A DNA stretch of 64,000 nt from Anaerolineae bacterium (GCA_019637555.1 JAHBVK010000003.1:124001-188000); one strand, 5' to 3'. Shown: positions 50,345-59,010, counted from the first letter of the stretch. Program-made: numbers and translations. The notes: generated by a model from the letters alone, not told the origin.

Positions 50345-50953
50345 ATGGGCAAAGTTATCTTGGCGATCACTATGTCGCTGGATGGATTCGTGACCGGACC
50401 GAACGACAGTCCCAGCAACCCGTTAGGCGATCACGGCGAACGCTTATTTGAGTGGTATCGCAGCGGCGACACAGACGTACCGATGCCGGACGGCTTGGTG
50501 CTCAAAGTATCGGCGGAGAGCGCCGACCTGATCAAGCAGGCATTCCGCGAAACTGGCGCAATGGTGGCAGGACGCGAGATGTTCGATGTTGCTGATGCGT
50601 GGGGCGGTCATCCGCCATTCTCACCCTGCTTTATCCTCACGCATCATCCGCCCGCCGAGTGGATCAAGCCTGACTCGCCGTTCACCTTCGTCACCGATGG
50701 CATCGAGAGCGCGATCCGGCAAGCGAAGCAAGCCGCCGGAGAGAAGAACGTGGCGATTTCCACCGCCAGCGTCATGCAGCAATGCCTCAAGGCTGGTTTG
50801 CTCGATGAAATCCATATCGATCTTGCGCCTGTGCTGCTAGGATCGGGAACGCGGCTGTTTGAGCATCTAGGCGTTGAACCAATAGCGCTGGAACGCACGC
50901 AAGCCGTTGCCACGCCGGATGTCACGCATCTGACTTTCCGTGTAATCAAGTGA
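50345..50953 (+). CDS. RibD C-terminal / dihydrofolate reductase-like protein
   Basis: A 202-residue DHFR-fold protein: MGKVILAITMSLDGFVTGPN, MVAGREMFDVADAWGGHPPF, and SVMQQCLKAGLLDEIHIDLAPVLLGSG, RLFEHLG. The family reduces nitrogen heterocycles or related substrates with NADPH; its own substrate is unknown. GGAG precedes ATG 50345. It is the last gene of the 46.9-51 kb cluster, 32 nt after the hydrolase. Confidence 0.92.
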   Translation: MGKVILAITMSLDGFVTGPNDSPSNPLGDHGERLFEWYRSGDTDVPMPDGLVLKVSAESADLIKQAFRETGAMVAGREMFDVADAWGGHPPFSPCFILTHHPPAEWIKPDSPFTFVTDGIESAIRQAKQAAGEKNVAISTASVMQQCLKAGLLDEIHIDLAPVLLGSGTRLFEHLGVEPIALERTQAVATPDVTHLTFRVIK

Positions 50954-51130
50954 GCGTCAATCGATTTTCGACTTGACCATCGCCGTGCGATTGTTACGAT
51001 CCCGACGCTGAAGCAAGCGGGCTGAAACAGCAGCTAACTGACTGGCGTTAGCTTCCTGCTTGGGCGAGGCTCCCTGATGCTTGTCGGGTCTATCGTTTGC
51101 ATCGGACGTGAAGCGCCCACAAGAGTTCGT

Positions 51131-51195
51131 ATCTCCTAACCCGCTTAAGCAGGTTTACCAAGTGTGGTAGCCGGAGGTTTCTACCTCCGGTTTAC
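51131..51195. repeat. Palindromic repeat of the CCGGAGG family, copy 4 (inverted)
   Basis: Read on the minus strand this gives AACCGGAGGTAGAAACCTCC, GGCTACCACACTTGGT, then AAACCTGCTTAAGCGGGTTA, matching the 16902 and 49251 units in opposite direction. The 50954-51228 gap otherwise shows no gene. Confidence 0.6.
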
Positions 51196-51228
51196 AATTC
51201 TCCTGCTTTCCCGCCTCACCTTTCCCGA

Positions 51229-51257
51229 TTGACATACGTCGCTGTTTAAGCTACGAT
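51229..51257 (+). promoter_or_regulatory. Promoter upstream of the exporter leader ORF
   Basis: TTGACA (51229-51234) and TACGAT (51252-51257) at 17-nt spacing, 39 nt before the start of a short ORF with a strong ribosome site. This likely drives the ABC exporter transcript. Confidence 0.65.
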
Positions 51258-51296
51258 GGGCGCTATCGTCCGCGCTTATGAAAGGAGTTTCTGACA

Positions 51297-51362
51297 ATGA
51301 AAACCACCAAAATGCTCACGCTTGTGGTCGACGCAGGAAGCTCCGTACTCCACTGCGCTTAG
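51297..51362 (+). CDS. Short ORF (21 residues), possible leader peptide of the ABC exporter
   Basis: MKTTKMLTLVVDAGSSVLHC plus A and a TAG, with AAAGGAG nine nt before ATG 51297 and a good promoter above it. It is too short for a normal gene. It could be a regulatory leader for the exporter at 51590, or a degraded gene start. I see no transcription-attenuation hairpins that would settle this. The 51363-51589 stretch holds no other gene. Confidence 0.35.
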   Translation: MKTTKMLTLVVDAGSSVLHCA

Positions 51363-51589
51363 GGACGATTTAGCATCTCGTTGCCATTCTGATTCCCGGT
51401 TAGCGCCAGCCTGATTTACGAGTACCTGACGACCTCATGCTTTGAGGTGGTGGTACTGCGCTGCTTGCTCCCCATGATTGATCTTCACAACCTGCCGCGC
51501 TCCTCCCGTCACCTCTGATCGTTCAGCGGATGACGCGCCGCGTCTCCACCATCTATCTCAACGATAACGTGTGCTTCAGGAGCAATTTT

Positions 51590-53326
51590 GTGAATTCTCG
51601 TCGCAGAAAATTCATCTCCTATTACAAACCGTATCTCGGGCTGTTCTTAGCGGATATGGCGTGTGCCTTCATCGTCTCTGGCGCGGCGCTGCTGCTGCCA
51701 CTGTGTACCGGGTACATCACCAAAAGCGTGCTAGCGGAAAATAATCCCGACGCACTCAACCAGATTTACGGCATGGGTGCGATCATGCTGCTGCTGGTGA
51801 TCATCCATACCGCCTGCAACCTGTTCGTGGACTATCAGGGGCACATGATGGGCACCCTAATGGAAAGCGATATGCGCCGCGAACTGCTGGAACATTATCA
51901 GAAGCTGTCGTTCAGTTTCTATGACGATAACCGCACCGGACAACTGATGACGCGCCTGTCCACTGATCTGTTCTCACTGTCGGAGTTCTACCATCACGGA
52001 CCGGAAGACCTCGCTATCGCCTTTCTCAAGCTGATCGGCGCGTTCGTGATCATGTTTCATCTCAATACCAGCCTGACACTGATGATCCTCGCCTTTCTGC
52101 CGCTAGTGATCGTCTACGCGTTCTACTTCAACCGTCGTATGAACATCGCCTTACTTGCCATGCACGAGCGCATCGGGGACATCAATGCACAGGTTGAGGA
52201 TACGTTAGCGGGCATCCGTGTCGTCAAGTCCTTTACCAACGAGCACATCGAACAGCGTAAGTTCGAGCGTGAAAACGCGCGGTTTGTGGTTAGTCGGCGA
52301 GATGGCTACCGCAGCGAAGGCTATTTCTACAGCGGCACGGGGCTATTCGTCCAACTGATCACGTTCGCTGTGATCGTCTTTGGCGGAATCGCAATCGTCA
52401 ATCGCTCCTTCGATCTGCCTGATTTACTGACCTATCTGCTGTGCGTGGGCATCCTCACCGAACCAATCCAGCGGTTAGTCAACTTTGCACGCCTGTATCA
52501 GGAAGGCACGACAGGTTTCAACCGCTTCATGGACATTATGGAGATTGCCCCCGACATTCAGGACGCGCCGCAGGCAGTCGAACTCACCGACGTGCGCGGC
52601 GATGTGCAGTTTAAGGAGGTCAGCTTCAAGTATCGCGAAGAGTCAAACTTCGTGGTCAAGCACATCTCGCTCAATGTGAAGGCGGGTGAATACGTGGCAC
52701 TAGTGGGATCATCAGGCGTCGGCAAGACCACGCTGTGCTCGTTAATCCCGCGTTTCTACGAGGTTAGCGAAGGCTGCATCCTGATCGACGGCATGAACAT
52801 CAAGGATGTCACGCTGCGTTCACTGAGGCGCAACATCGGCATCGTGCAGCAGGATGTCTATCTATTCGCGGGAACAGTGGCAGAGAATATCGGCTACGGC
52901 AAACCCGACGCCAGCGACGCTGAGATCATCGCGGCGGCAAAGCGGGCGAACGCGCATGACTTCATCATGGCACTACCGCACGGCTACGATACGGATATTG
53001 GTCAGCGCGGCGTCAAACTCTCCGGCGGTCAGAAGCAGCGTCTGAGCATCGCCCGCGTGTTCCTCAAGAATCCACCGATTTTGATCTTCGATGAGGCGAC
53101 CAGTTCCCTCGATAATGAGAGTGAACGCGCCGTCCGCGAATCGCTGGAATCGCTGACCGACAACCGCACCACCTTCGTGATCGCGCACCGCCTGTCGACG
53201 GTCAGGCACGCGCAGCGCATCATCGTCCTCACGGATCAGGGTGTTGAGGAGCAGGGTACGCACGATGAATTGATCGCGCGGGGTGGCACGTATGCTAATT
53301 TGTATAACCTTCAACTGGAGCTGTGA
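51590..53326 (+). CDS. ABC transporter, fused permease and ATPase (MsbA/multidrug exporter type)
   Basis: 578 residues. Six transmembrane helices occupy about residues 20-300, with the family coupling segment DINAQVEDTLAGIRVVKSF. The ATPase (340-575) has Walker A ALVGSSGVGKTTLCSL, signature LSGGQKQRLSIARVF, Walker B LIFDEATSSLD and an H-loop in FVIAHRLSTV. It is a homodimeric half-transporter that probably exports lipids or drugs. GTG 51590 has AGGAG at seven nt, better than ATG 51530, which lacks a site. A palindrome follows the gene at 53349-53368. Confidence 0.93.
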   Translation: MNSRRRKFISYYKPYLGLFLADMACAFIVSGAALLLPLCTGYITKSVLAENNPDALNQIYGMGAIMLLLVIIHTACNLFVDYQGHMMGTLMESDMRRELLEHYQKLSFSFYDDNRTGQLMTRLSTDLFSLSEFYHHGPEDLAIAFLKLIGAFVIMFHLNTSLTLMILAFLPLVIVYAFYFNRRMNIALLAMHERIGDINAQVEDTLAGIRVVKSFTNEHIEQRKFERENARFVVSRRDGYRSEGYFYSGTGLFVQLITFAVIVFGGIAIVNRSFDLPDLLTYLLCVGILTEPIQRLVNFARLYQEGTTGFNRFMDIMEIAPDIQDAPQAVELTDVRGDVQFKEVSFKYREESNFVVKHISLNVKAGEYVALVGSSGVGKTTLCSLIPRFYEVSEGCILIDGMNIKDVTLRSLRRNIGIVQQDVYLFAGTVAENIGYGKPDASDAEIIAAAKRANAHDFIMALPHGYDTDIGQRGVKLSGGQKQRLSIARVFLKNPPILIFDEATSSLDNESERAVRESLESLTDNRTTFVIAHRLSTVRHAQRIIVLTDQGVEEQGTHDELIARGGTYANLYNLQLEL

Positions 53327-53348
53327 GGCGAGTATCCAGCCCAAAATT

Positions 53349-53368
53349 CCCGGCGCTTCAGCGCCGGG
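53349..53368 (+). terminator. Hairpin after the ABC exporter
   Basis: CCCGGCGC-TTCA-GCGCCGGG, 22 nt after the stop, then CTAACTT...AAGTTAG. It is terminator-like but followed by CTGAAACAG rather than a T-run. It also resembles the hairpins inside the MITE-like elements. Confidence 0.5.
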
Positions 53369-53458
53369 CTGAAACAGTATCTAACTTGCTGAAGTTAGTA
53401 CTACTCTTTTAGCTCGAGGCTTGAGTGCCGGGAACGTGAGTCAATAGCACCTCACCAC

Positions 53459-53488
53459 TTGCCAAATAGAACAAATGTACGGTATAAT
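53459..53488 (+). promoter_or_regulatory. Promoter of the AraC-type gene
   Basis: TTGCCA (53459-53464) and TATAAT (53483-53488) with 18 nt between, ~45 nt before ATG 53535. Confidence 0.6.
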
Positions 53489-53534
53489 AATTGCCTGTTC
53501 AGCGCTAGATCACCAGCACCCATTAGGGAAAGCT

Positions 53535-54224
53535 ATGAGCTTTGTGGTTCAAGGCAGGACGTCGGACTCGCCCTATATCGAGATGATCTGGCATGGGCAT
53601 GTGATTCGCGACTACGCGCCTGTCTGCCCTGCCGATGTGCGCTGGAATCTGCTGTTCGCCAAGCGCGATGGACGCATCCGCGTCTCTGTCGAAGGTCCAA
53701 CCACCGGATTCGTACCCAAGACTCAATCCGAGGGCAGCGAATTTCTGGTGATCAAGTTTAAGCTCGGCACCTTTATGCCCTATCTACCTGCCAGCAAACT
53801 GGTCGATGCTGATGCCTTCTTGCCGGAAGGAGCGGGCAAATCCTTTTGTCTGGATGGCTCTACATGGCAATTCCCTGATTTCGATAACGTCGAAATATTC
53901 GTGGAACGTCTGGTGCGCCAGAACATTCTCGTGATCGATCCGCTGGTCAGTGCGGCAGCACAGCAAGCACAACAAGGTCATGTAGAGTTATCAGAGCGCA
54001 CGCTGCGCCGCCGCTTCCTCTATGCAACTGGATTGACGCACAAGACGATCCAGCAGATCGAGCGGGCGCAGCAAGCAGCGGCACTGTTGGAACAAGGTAC
54101 GCCGATTCTCGATGCCGTTTACCAGCTTGGCTACGCAGATCAGCCGCACCTGACCAGATCGCTGCGGCGCTTCATCGGCAGCACACCGGCACAGATTATC
54201 CGCGCTGCCCAAGTTCAAGTTTAA
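53535..54224 (+). CDS. AraC-family transcriptional regulator
   Basis: 229 residues. The N-terminal ~145 residues form a beta-rich effector domain (WHGHVIRDYAPVCPADVRWN, VEGPTTGFVPKT, FKLGTFMPYLPASKLVDADA) of the type often joined to AraC domains. The C-terminal DNA-binding domain has LSERTLRRRFLYATGLTHKT and a second helix-turn-helix ILDAVYQLGYADQPHLTRSL then RRFIGSTPAQI. It probably controls the FAD-linked oxidase that follows in the same direction. ATG 53535 has AGGGAAAG upstream. Confidence 0.9.
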   Translation: MSFVVQGRTSDSPYIEMIWHGHVIRDYAPVCPADVRWNLLFAKRDGRIRVSVEGPTTGFVPKTQSEGSEFLVIKFKLGTFMPYLPASKLVDADAFLPEGAGKSFCLDGSTWQFPDFDNVEIFVERLVRQNILVIDPLVSAAAQQAQQGHVELSERTLRRRFLYATGLTHKTIQQIERAQQAAALLEQGTPILDAVYQLGYADQPHLTRSLRRFIGSTPAQIIRAAQVQV

Positions 54225-54338
54225 TAATCTCACCAGCCATCATCGACCCACCATCTGCAACGCTGTCCATTTTTTTCAAGACGCAGCTATCTGGCTGTGT
54301 TACGATGCAATTGTTCGATCTCACCGAAAGGACACCTG

Positions 54339-55676
54339 ATGACACTGGCAAGTCTGGAAACGCTCAAGCAAGATTTTTCTGGCGATGTGATCCTGCCAGA
54401 AGACAACAACTACGAACAAGTACGCAATGCCTACATCTATAAAGGATCGCCAGCAGTTGTGCTGCGTCCTAACAATGCTGCCGATGTCGCCGCTGCCATC
54501 CGTTATGCCAAAGATCGCGGCTTACTGTTGTCGATCCGCAGCGGTGGGCACAGCAACGCCGGACATTCCACGAATAACGGTGGCTGTGTAATCGATCTTT
54601 CGGGCATCAATCAGGTCGAGGTGATCGACACCGCTAGACATCTCGTCCGCATCGGCGCGGGCGCGAAGTGGGGCGATGTTGCCAAGGCGCTGCAACCGCA
54701 TCATCTGGGGATCTCCTCCGGTGATACCGTTTCCGTCGGTGTTGGCGGCTTGACGCAGGGCGGTGGCATCGGCTGGATGGTACGCAAGCACGGTCTGGCG
54801 ATTGATAGCCTCGTGGCGGCGGAAGTGGTCACAGCGGATGGTCGCATTCTGCGTGCCAGCGCCAGTGAAAACGCCGATCTATTCTGGGGCATTCGCGGCG
54901 GCGGTGGCAATTTCGGTGTGGTCACCAACTTCGAGTTTGAGGCACATCCCGTCGGCAAAGTCCACGCGGGCGTGATCATGTATGCGCTCGACGATGTGCC
55001 TGCTTTGGTCAAGGGTTGGCGCGATTATATGCGCGTTGCACCTGAAGAACTAAGCACGACGCTGCTGTTGATGCCCAACTTTGGCGATTTCCCGCCCGGC
55101 GCGATGGTTCTGGTTTGCTACGCTGGCGACGATGCCGCTGCCGCGCAGCAAGCGCTTGATCCGCTGCTAAAAATCGCTCCGGTACTGCAACAACACATCA
55201 ACGAAAAAGAATATGCCGCCGTACTGGAAGAAGCCCGCCCGCCTGCCGGAGTCCGCATCCTCGTCCGCAATGCCTTTGTACCTGATTTCAATGACGATCT
55301 GGTGGCAGCAGTCGCGGCGCATCACTGCAAGACCGGCACACCCGCACTGCAAATCCGCAGTCTCGGGGGAGCGATGAAACGCGTCCCTGCAGATGCCACC
55401 GCCTTCGCGCACCGTGATGCCGAAGTTCTGTTCGTTGCCGCGATCTTCCTACCGCTGGATGCCGACGACGCCATGACTAAAGCAGCACTCAAGCCGTGGG
55501 ACGCGATCTCTTACACGTCGACAGGCGCGTACATCGGGTTCTTCGACAGCGCCACCGCCAAAGAAGTCGCCGCGATCTACCCGCCTGCTACCTATCAACG
55601 GTTGGCGAAGATCAAGAAGCAGTACGATCCGCAGAACGTTTTCAATCAGAACTACAACGTCACCCCCGCCGATTAA
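54339..55676 (+). CDS. FAD-linked oxidase (BBE/berberine-bridge type)
   Basis: 445 residues. The FAD-binding PCMH domain has AVVLRPNNAADVAAAIRYAK, SIRSGGHSNAGHSTNNGGCV (His for covalent 8-alpha-FAD) and GVGGLTQGGGIGWMVRKHGL. The BBE C-terminus ends NVFNQNYNVTPAD. It oxidises an alcohol or sugar with O2 as acceptor, inferred from the family. ATG 54339 has AAGGA. There is no signal peptide. A strong terminator follows the gene. Confidence 0.9.
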   Translation: MTLASLETLKQDFSGDVILPEDNNYEQVRNAYIYKGSPAVVLRPNNAADVAAAIRYAKDRGLLLSIRSGGHSNAGHSTNNGGCVIDLSGINQVEVIDTARHLVRIGAGAKWGDVAKALQPHHLGISSGDTVSVGVGGLTQGGGIGWMVRKHGLAIDSLVAAEVVTADGRILRASASENADLFWGIRGGGGNFGVVTNFEFEAHPVGKVHAGVIMYALDDVPALVKGWRDYMRVAPEELSTTLLLMPNFGDFPPGAMVLVCYAGDDAAAAQQALDPLLKIAPVLQQHINEKEYAAVLEEARPPAGVRILVRNAFVPDFNDDLVAAVAAHHCKTGTPALQIRSLGGAMKRVPADATAFAHRDAEVLFVAAIFLPLDADDAMTKAALKPWDAISYTSTGAYIGFFDSATAKEVAAIYPPATYQRLAKIKKQYDPQNVFNQNYNVTPAD

Positions 55677-55699
55677 TGTTCGATCTCGGCAGTATGCGC

Positions 55700-55723
55700 A
55701 AGCCCGCTTCGGCGGGCTTTTTG
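55700..55723 (+). terminator. Intrinsic terminator after the FAD-linked oxidase
   Basis: AAGCCCGC-TTCG-GCGGGCTT followed by TTT, an 8-bp stem with a stable tetraloop and a T-run. It is 24 nt after the stop. Confidence 0.88.
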
Positions 55724-55909
55724 TTTATGCGGCGTTTCAGTTGCCATATCAGAACACATGAGCTAAACTTCTGCTCAAGTAGCTATTTACGCTGACGCTC
55801 ACCCCAACCCCTCTCCCGCATGTGTGAGAAGGGCGAAAACAAACTTCCCCTCTATCCGCGTGCGGGGGGCTGGAAGGTGAGGGGTGATCTACCGATCAGG
55901 AGCAAATGT

Positions 55910-56137
55910 ATGACCCACAAGATCGATCCCAAACGCGGTGGCTTCCCGCCGAACCTCAGTCAACCTGCGTTACGGGCGCTCGAAAACGCAGGCTATCACA
56001 ACCTCAACCAGTTAACCGCTATCACCGAAAAAGACTTGCTCGCGCTGCATGGCATGGGAGCTAAAGGCATCCGACTGCTGCGCGAGGCGCTTGCCGAGAG
56101 AGGCTTATCGTTCGCGCAGCCGCAGCCGAAGAAGTAA
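55910..56137 (+). CDS. Small helix-hairpin-helix (RNA polymerase alpha-CTD-like) protein
   Basis: 75 residues. PNLSQPALRALENAGYHNLNQLTAITEKD then LLALHGMGAKGIRLLREALA is a helix-hairpin-helix domain like that of the RNA polymerase alpha C-terminus. Such proteins bind DNA without sequence preference or act as HhH adaptors. ATG 55910 has AGGAG eight nt upstream. It is alone, preceded by a GC-rich palindromic repeat at about 55797-55890. Confidence 0.85.
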   Translation: MTHKIDPKRGGFPPNLSQPALRALENAGYHNLNQLTAITEKDLLALHGMGAKGIRLLREALAERGLSFAQPQPKK

Positions 56138-56282
56138 ACGCCGCCGACATTAGACTAGACTCCCACCGCACTCCCTCTGCAGTCTCATCGTCGCACCACC
56201 AAAGCACCATTGCAGCACAGTCAAATTCAACCAAAAGCCTACTTATGTTCTGACGCGCACAAACCTGACGATGGGGGATACT

Positions 56283-57068
56283 ATGCTGCTTAAAAACAAG
56301 AATGCTGTGATCTACGGGGCAGGGGGCGCAATCGGCAGCGCGGTGGCGCTAGCCTTTGCACGCGAAGGCGCAACAGTCTTTCTGGCTGGCAACACCAGTG
56401 CCAAACTTGACGCTGTAGCACAGCAGATCACCAACGCGGGTGGATCAGCCGAAACCGCGCAAGTTGATGCATTGGATAACGAGGCGATAGAGGATCATCT
56501 GAGCACCATCCTCAGCAAGGCTGGCACTATTGACATCTCTTTCAATGCCATCGGACTCGGTGATACGCAGGGCGCACCGCTGATTGACATGCAGCAAGAG
56601 CGCTTTGCACTGCCGATCAGCACTGCTATGCAAACCCATTTCTTCACCGCTACCGCCGCCGCGCGACAGATGGCGAAGCAGCGATCAGGGGTGATTATGG
56701 CGATCACGGCGAACGTCGCCCGCGTGCCAGAACCAAACGTCGGCGGATTCGGAGTCGCATGCGCTGCCATCGAGAGCTTGTGCCGTCAGTTGGCGGTTGA
56801 GGTCGGACCACTTGGCATCCGCGTCATCTGCTTGCGATCCGCTGGATCGCCAGATGCGCCGGGAGTGCGGGAAGCATTCAAACTGCGCGCGGCGGAGATA
56901 GGCACTTCGCTTGAGGAATTTACCGCCTATGCTGCCAGAGAAATCCCGCTGCGCCACCTACCACTGCTGGCGGAAGTCGCCAATGTCGCCGCGTTCATGG
57001 CATCTGATCAGGCAAGCGCGATGACGGGCGCAGTCGCCAATGTGACCTGCGGGCAGATTATTGACTAA
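56283..57068 (+). CDS. SDR-fold protein without the catalytic Tyr-Lys pair
   Basis: 261-residue short-chain dehydrogenase fold. The nucleotide motif is AVIYGAGGAIGSAVALAFAREGA (G-x3-G-x-G region). The strand VIMAITANVARVPEPNVGG is followed by FGVACAAIESLCRQL where active enzymes have Y-x3-K. Here Phe and Cys stand instead, so catalysis is doubtful. SPDAPGVREAFK and MASDQASAMTGAVANVTCG match the family. ATG 56283 has GGGGGA five nt upstream. Confidence 0.85.
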   Translation: MLLKNKNAVIYGAGGAIGSAVALAFAREGATVFLAGNTSAKLDAVAQQITNAGGSAETAQVDALDNEAIEDHLSTILSKAGTIDISFNAIGLGDTQGAPLIDMQQERFALPISTAMQTHFFTATAAARQMAKQRSGVIMAITANVARVPEPNVGGFGVACAAIESLCRQLAVEVGPLGIRVICLRSAGSPDAPGVREAFKLRAAEIGTSLEEFTAYAAREIPLRHLPLLAEVANVAAFMASDQASAMTGAVANVTCGQIID

Positions 57069-57195
57069 CGTTGCCTCTCCCTGCCCGCAGAGTGCAAAAC
57101 CTCCGATCAACGCGGATTCCCTTCCCGTTGACGGAGAGGGGGTAGGAGGTGAGGTAAACTTATTCGAAATTCCGCTTAGTGTTAAGGGTGTAATC

Positions 57196-57486
57196 ATGTG
57201 TCGGAACATCAAAACTCTGTATAACTTCGCACCACCCGCCACCGAAGACGAGATTCAGGCAGCGGCGTTGCAGTTCGTACGTAAGATCAGCGGCTTCAAT
57301 AAGCCCTCAAAAGGGAACGAAGCGGCATTCCTCGCCGCCGTCGATCAGATTGCCGCCGCCGCTAGCACGCTGCTCAACTCGCTGGAAACCAACGCCGCGC
57401 CGCGAGATCGCATTATCGTGGCAGCGCAAGCCAGAGAGCGCAGTGCCAAACGCTTCGGGCGTCTGCCAGAGAAACGACAGGGATAG
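57196..57486 (+). CDS. DUF2277 family protein
   Basis: 96 residues, matching DUF2277 from MCRNIKTLYNFAPPATEDEI through LQFVRKISGFNKPSKGNEAA and AQARERSAKRFG. It is a small helical protein of unknown function, common in actinobacteria and Chloroflexota. The start is at ATG 57196 after AAGGGTG. It is 127 nt from the SDR gene. The inter-gene DNA contains the CCCGTTGACGGAGAGGGGG repeat. Confidence 0.93.
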   Translation: MCRNIKTLYNFAPPATEDEIQAAALQFVRKISGFNKPSKGNEAAFLAAVDQIAAAASTLLNSLETNAAPRDRIIVAAQARERSAKRFGRLPEKRQG

Positions 57487-57538
57487 TAATGAACAGCGTA
57501 CGCTGATGGTCGTTAAAATCGTACGGTAACTGTCTCAT

Positions 57539-57558
57539 CCCGGAGCAGAAGCTCCGGG
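57539..57558 (+). terminator. Hairpin after the DUF2277 gene
   Basis: CCCGGAGC-AGAA-GCTCCGGG, a perfect 8-bp stem between the DUF2277 gene and the PadR promoter. It is terminator-like without a T-run. Confidence 0.5.
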
Positions 57559-57581
57559 TATGCGCCAAGCAGTCACCGCTC

Positions 57582-57610
57582 TTGACAACTTGCTCGATCA
57601 CTCCTACTAT
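57582..57610 (+). promoter_or_regulatory. Promoter of the PadR-type operon
   Basis: TTGACA (57582-57587) and TACTAT (57605-57610) at exactly 17-nt spacing, ~30 nt before ATG 57646. This is a strong sigma-70 match. Confidence 0.8.
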
Positions 57611-57618
57611 GTCCGTAG

Positions 57619-57630
57619 CTGATATATCAG
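57619..57630. promoter_or_regulatory. PadR operator-like palindrome
   Basis: CTGATATATCAG is a perfect 12-bp palindrome directly after the -10 element, so binding would block transcription. PadR-family repressors often use ATAT-centred palindromes at such a place. Confidence 0.6.
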
Positions 57631-57645
57631 AAACGGATGCAATGA

Positions 57646-58017
57646 ATGTCTACCCCTGCCAAACCTGACAATCTGCGCGATTTGCTGCCGCTGACTCCCG
57701 CGGTGTTTCACATCCTGCTGGCGCTGGCAGACGGTGAAAAGCACGGTTACGGGATCATGCAAGAGGTCACGGCTATTTCCAACGGCGCGATCAAGATGGG
57801 ACCGGGTACGCTCTATGGTTCGATCAAGAGAATGCTGGAATCGCAGCTGATCCGCGAAACCGACGAGCGCCCCGATCCGGCGTTGGATGATGAGCGCCGC
57901 CGCTACTATGAACTGACCGCGCTCGGTAAACGGGTGCTCTCAGCGGAGTTGCAGCGGATGGAGAGCTTGCTTAACGTAGCACGCACGAAAAGGTTTGCTG
58001 GAGGGCTATCCTCATGA
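57646..58017 (+). CDS. PadR-family transcriptional regulator
   Basis: 123 residues. LTPAVFHILLALADGEKHGYGIMQEV is the winged-helix core and GPGTLYGSIKRMLESQLI the recognition part. DDERRRYYELTALGKRVL forms the wing. It probably represses its own operon through the palindrome between the promoter and ATG 57646. The stop overlaps the next gene by 4 nt. Confidence 0.93.
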   Translation: MSTPAKPDNLRDLLPLTPAVFHILLALADGEKHGYGIMQEVTAISNGAIKMGPGTLYGSIKRMLESQLIRETDERPDPALDDERRRYYELTALGKRVLSAELQRMESLLNVARTKRFAGGLSS

Positions 58018-58892
58018 CGACGCGACCACGCCCCACGATGCCGAACATCGCTGAACGCGGCTATCAACTGCTGCTGCTGCTCTACCCGCCTGATCATCGG
58101 GCGGAGTACGGTTACTGGATGGCACAAGCATTCCGCGATTTGTGCCGCGATGCCTACCGCGATCACGGTCTGATCGGGCTGCTGGAGGTGTGGCTGCGTA
58201 CTTTCATTGATGCGCTGCTTACCGCGTATCAGGAACGGCGGCGTACCGTGAACGTGTTCAAGCCAGTTGCCCTGCGCGGCGCATGGATCACGCTGCTTGG
58301 TGGTGTGCTGCTGCTGATCGGTGCAGCCGCGCAATCAATCGTCTTGATCCCCTTCTGGCAGCGCTGGCGTTATCAGTCGATGAGCGAGAGCCTGTGGTGG
58401 CTGATCTTTCCGGCAATATTATGCCTGTTGTTCACTTACTGGCAGCTTTATCGCCAGCATGCAGGGCGCATCGGCGTGTGGGGACGGGGTTTATTCAACG
58501 CCGCTACCATCTTCGGATCGATCTCACTCCTGATGATGGTCGGCTTGGTTGTCCTCAAAGATCCGCCCGGCTGGTGGGATGCCATGATGATTCCCTGTAT
58601 CCTCTACGTCATCACGTTGGCGATCATCGGCTTGGAAAATCTTCACTGGAAATTGCTTCCACGCTGGAACTTCCTACTCTTGCTGGTCGGGTTGCCGATG
58701 CTGCTAGCGATCCTCTTGCAGCAGTTCGTCGGCTATGTCGCCATCGGGCAGGCTGCTGACGATCTCGAGCGCTTGCTGTACTTTCTCGCATATCTGGTGA
58801 TGGGCTTAGCTTCCTTTGTACTCGGCATCGTGCTGACGCTGGCGGCAAGGGTTAACGCTGGGCGCGGGTCGCCATCAGTAAATCAGGGATAA
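58014..58892 (+). CDS. PadR-associated membrane protein
   Basis: 292 residues. The N-terminal ~75 residues are soluble and of the type YQLLLLLYPPDHRAEYGYWM, QAFRDLCRDA, often found next to PadR regulators. Six or so hydrophobic helices follow, the first two at about residues 92-112 and 128-145. The family is not well characterised. The 4-nt ATGA overlap with the PadR gene shows co-translation. Confidence 0.85.
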   Translation: MTTRPRPTMPNIAERGYQLLLLLYPPDHRAEYGYWMAQAFRDLCRDAYRDHGLIGLLEVWLRTFIDALLTAYQERRRTVNVFKPVALRGAWITLLGGVLLLIGAAAQSIVLIPFWQRWRYQSMSESLWWLIFPAILCLLFTYWQLYRQHAGRIGVWGRGLFNAATIFGSISLLMMVGLVVLKDPPGWWDAMMIPCILYVITLAIIGLENLHWKLLPRWNFLLLLVGLPMLLAILLQQFVGYVAIGQAADDLERLLYFLAYLVMGLASFVLGIVLTLAARVNAGRGSPSVNQG

Positions 58893-59010
58893 GATCAATC
58901 TGCTGTAACTTCCATCTTTTGCCTGTGCGTCTATCTCCTCAGACCATCCACCTCCCTTTCCCTCAACCTGAAATACTCGCTATCATTGACGCAAAATAGG
59001 AACTTTGCCC

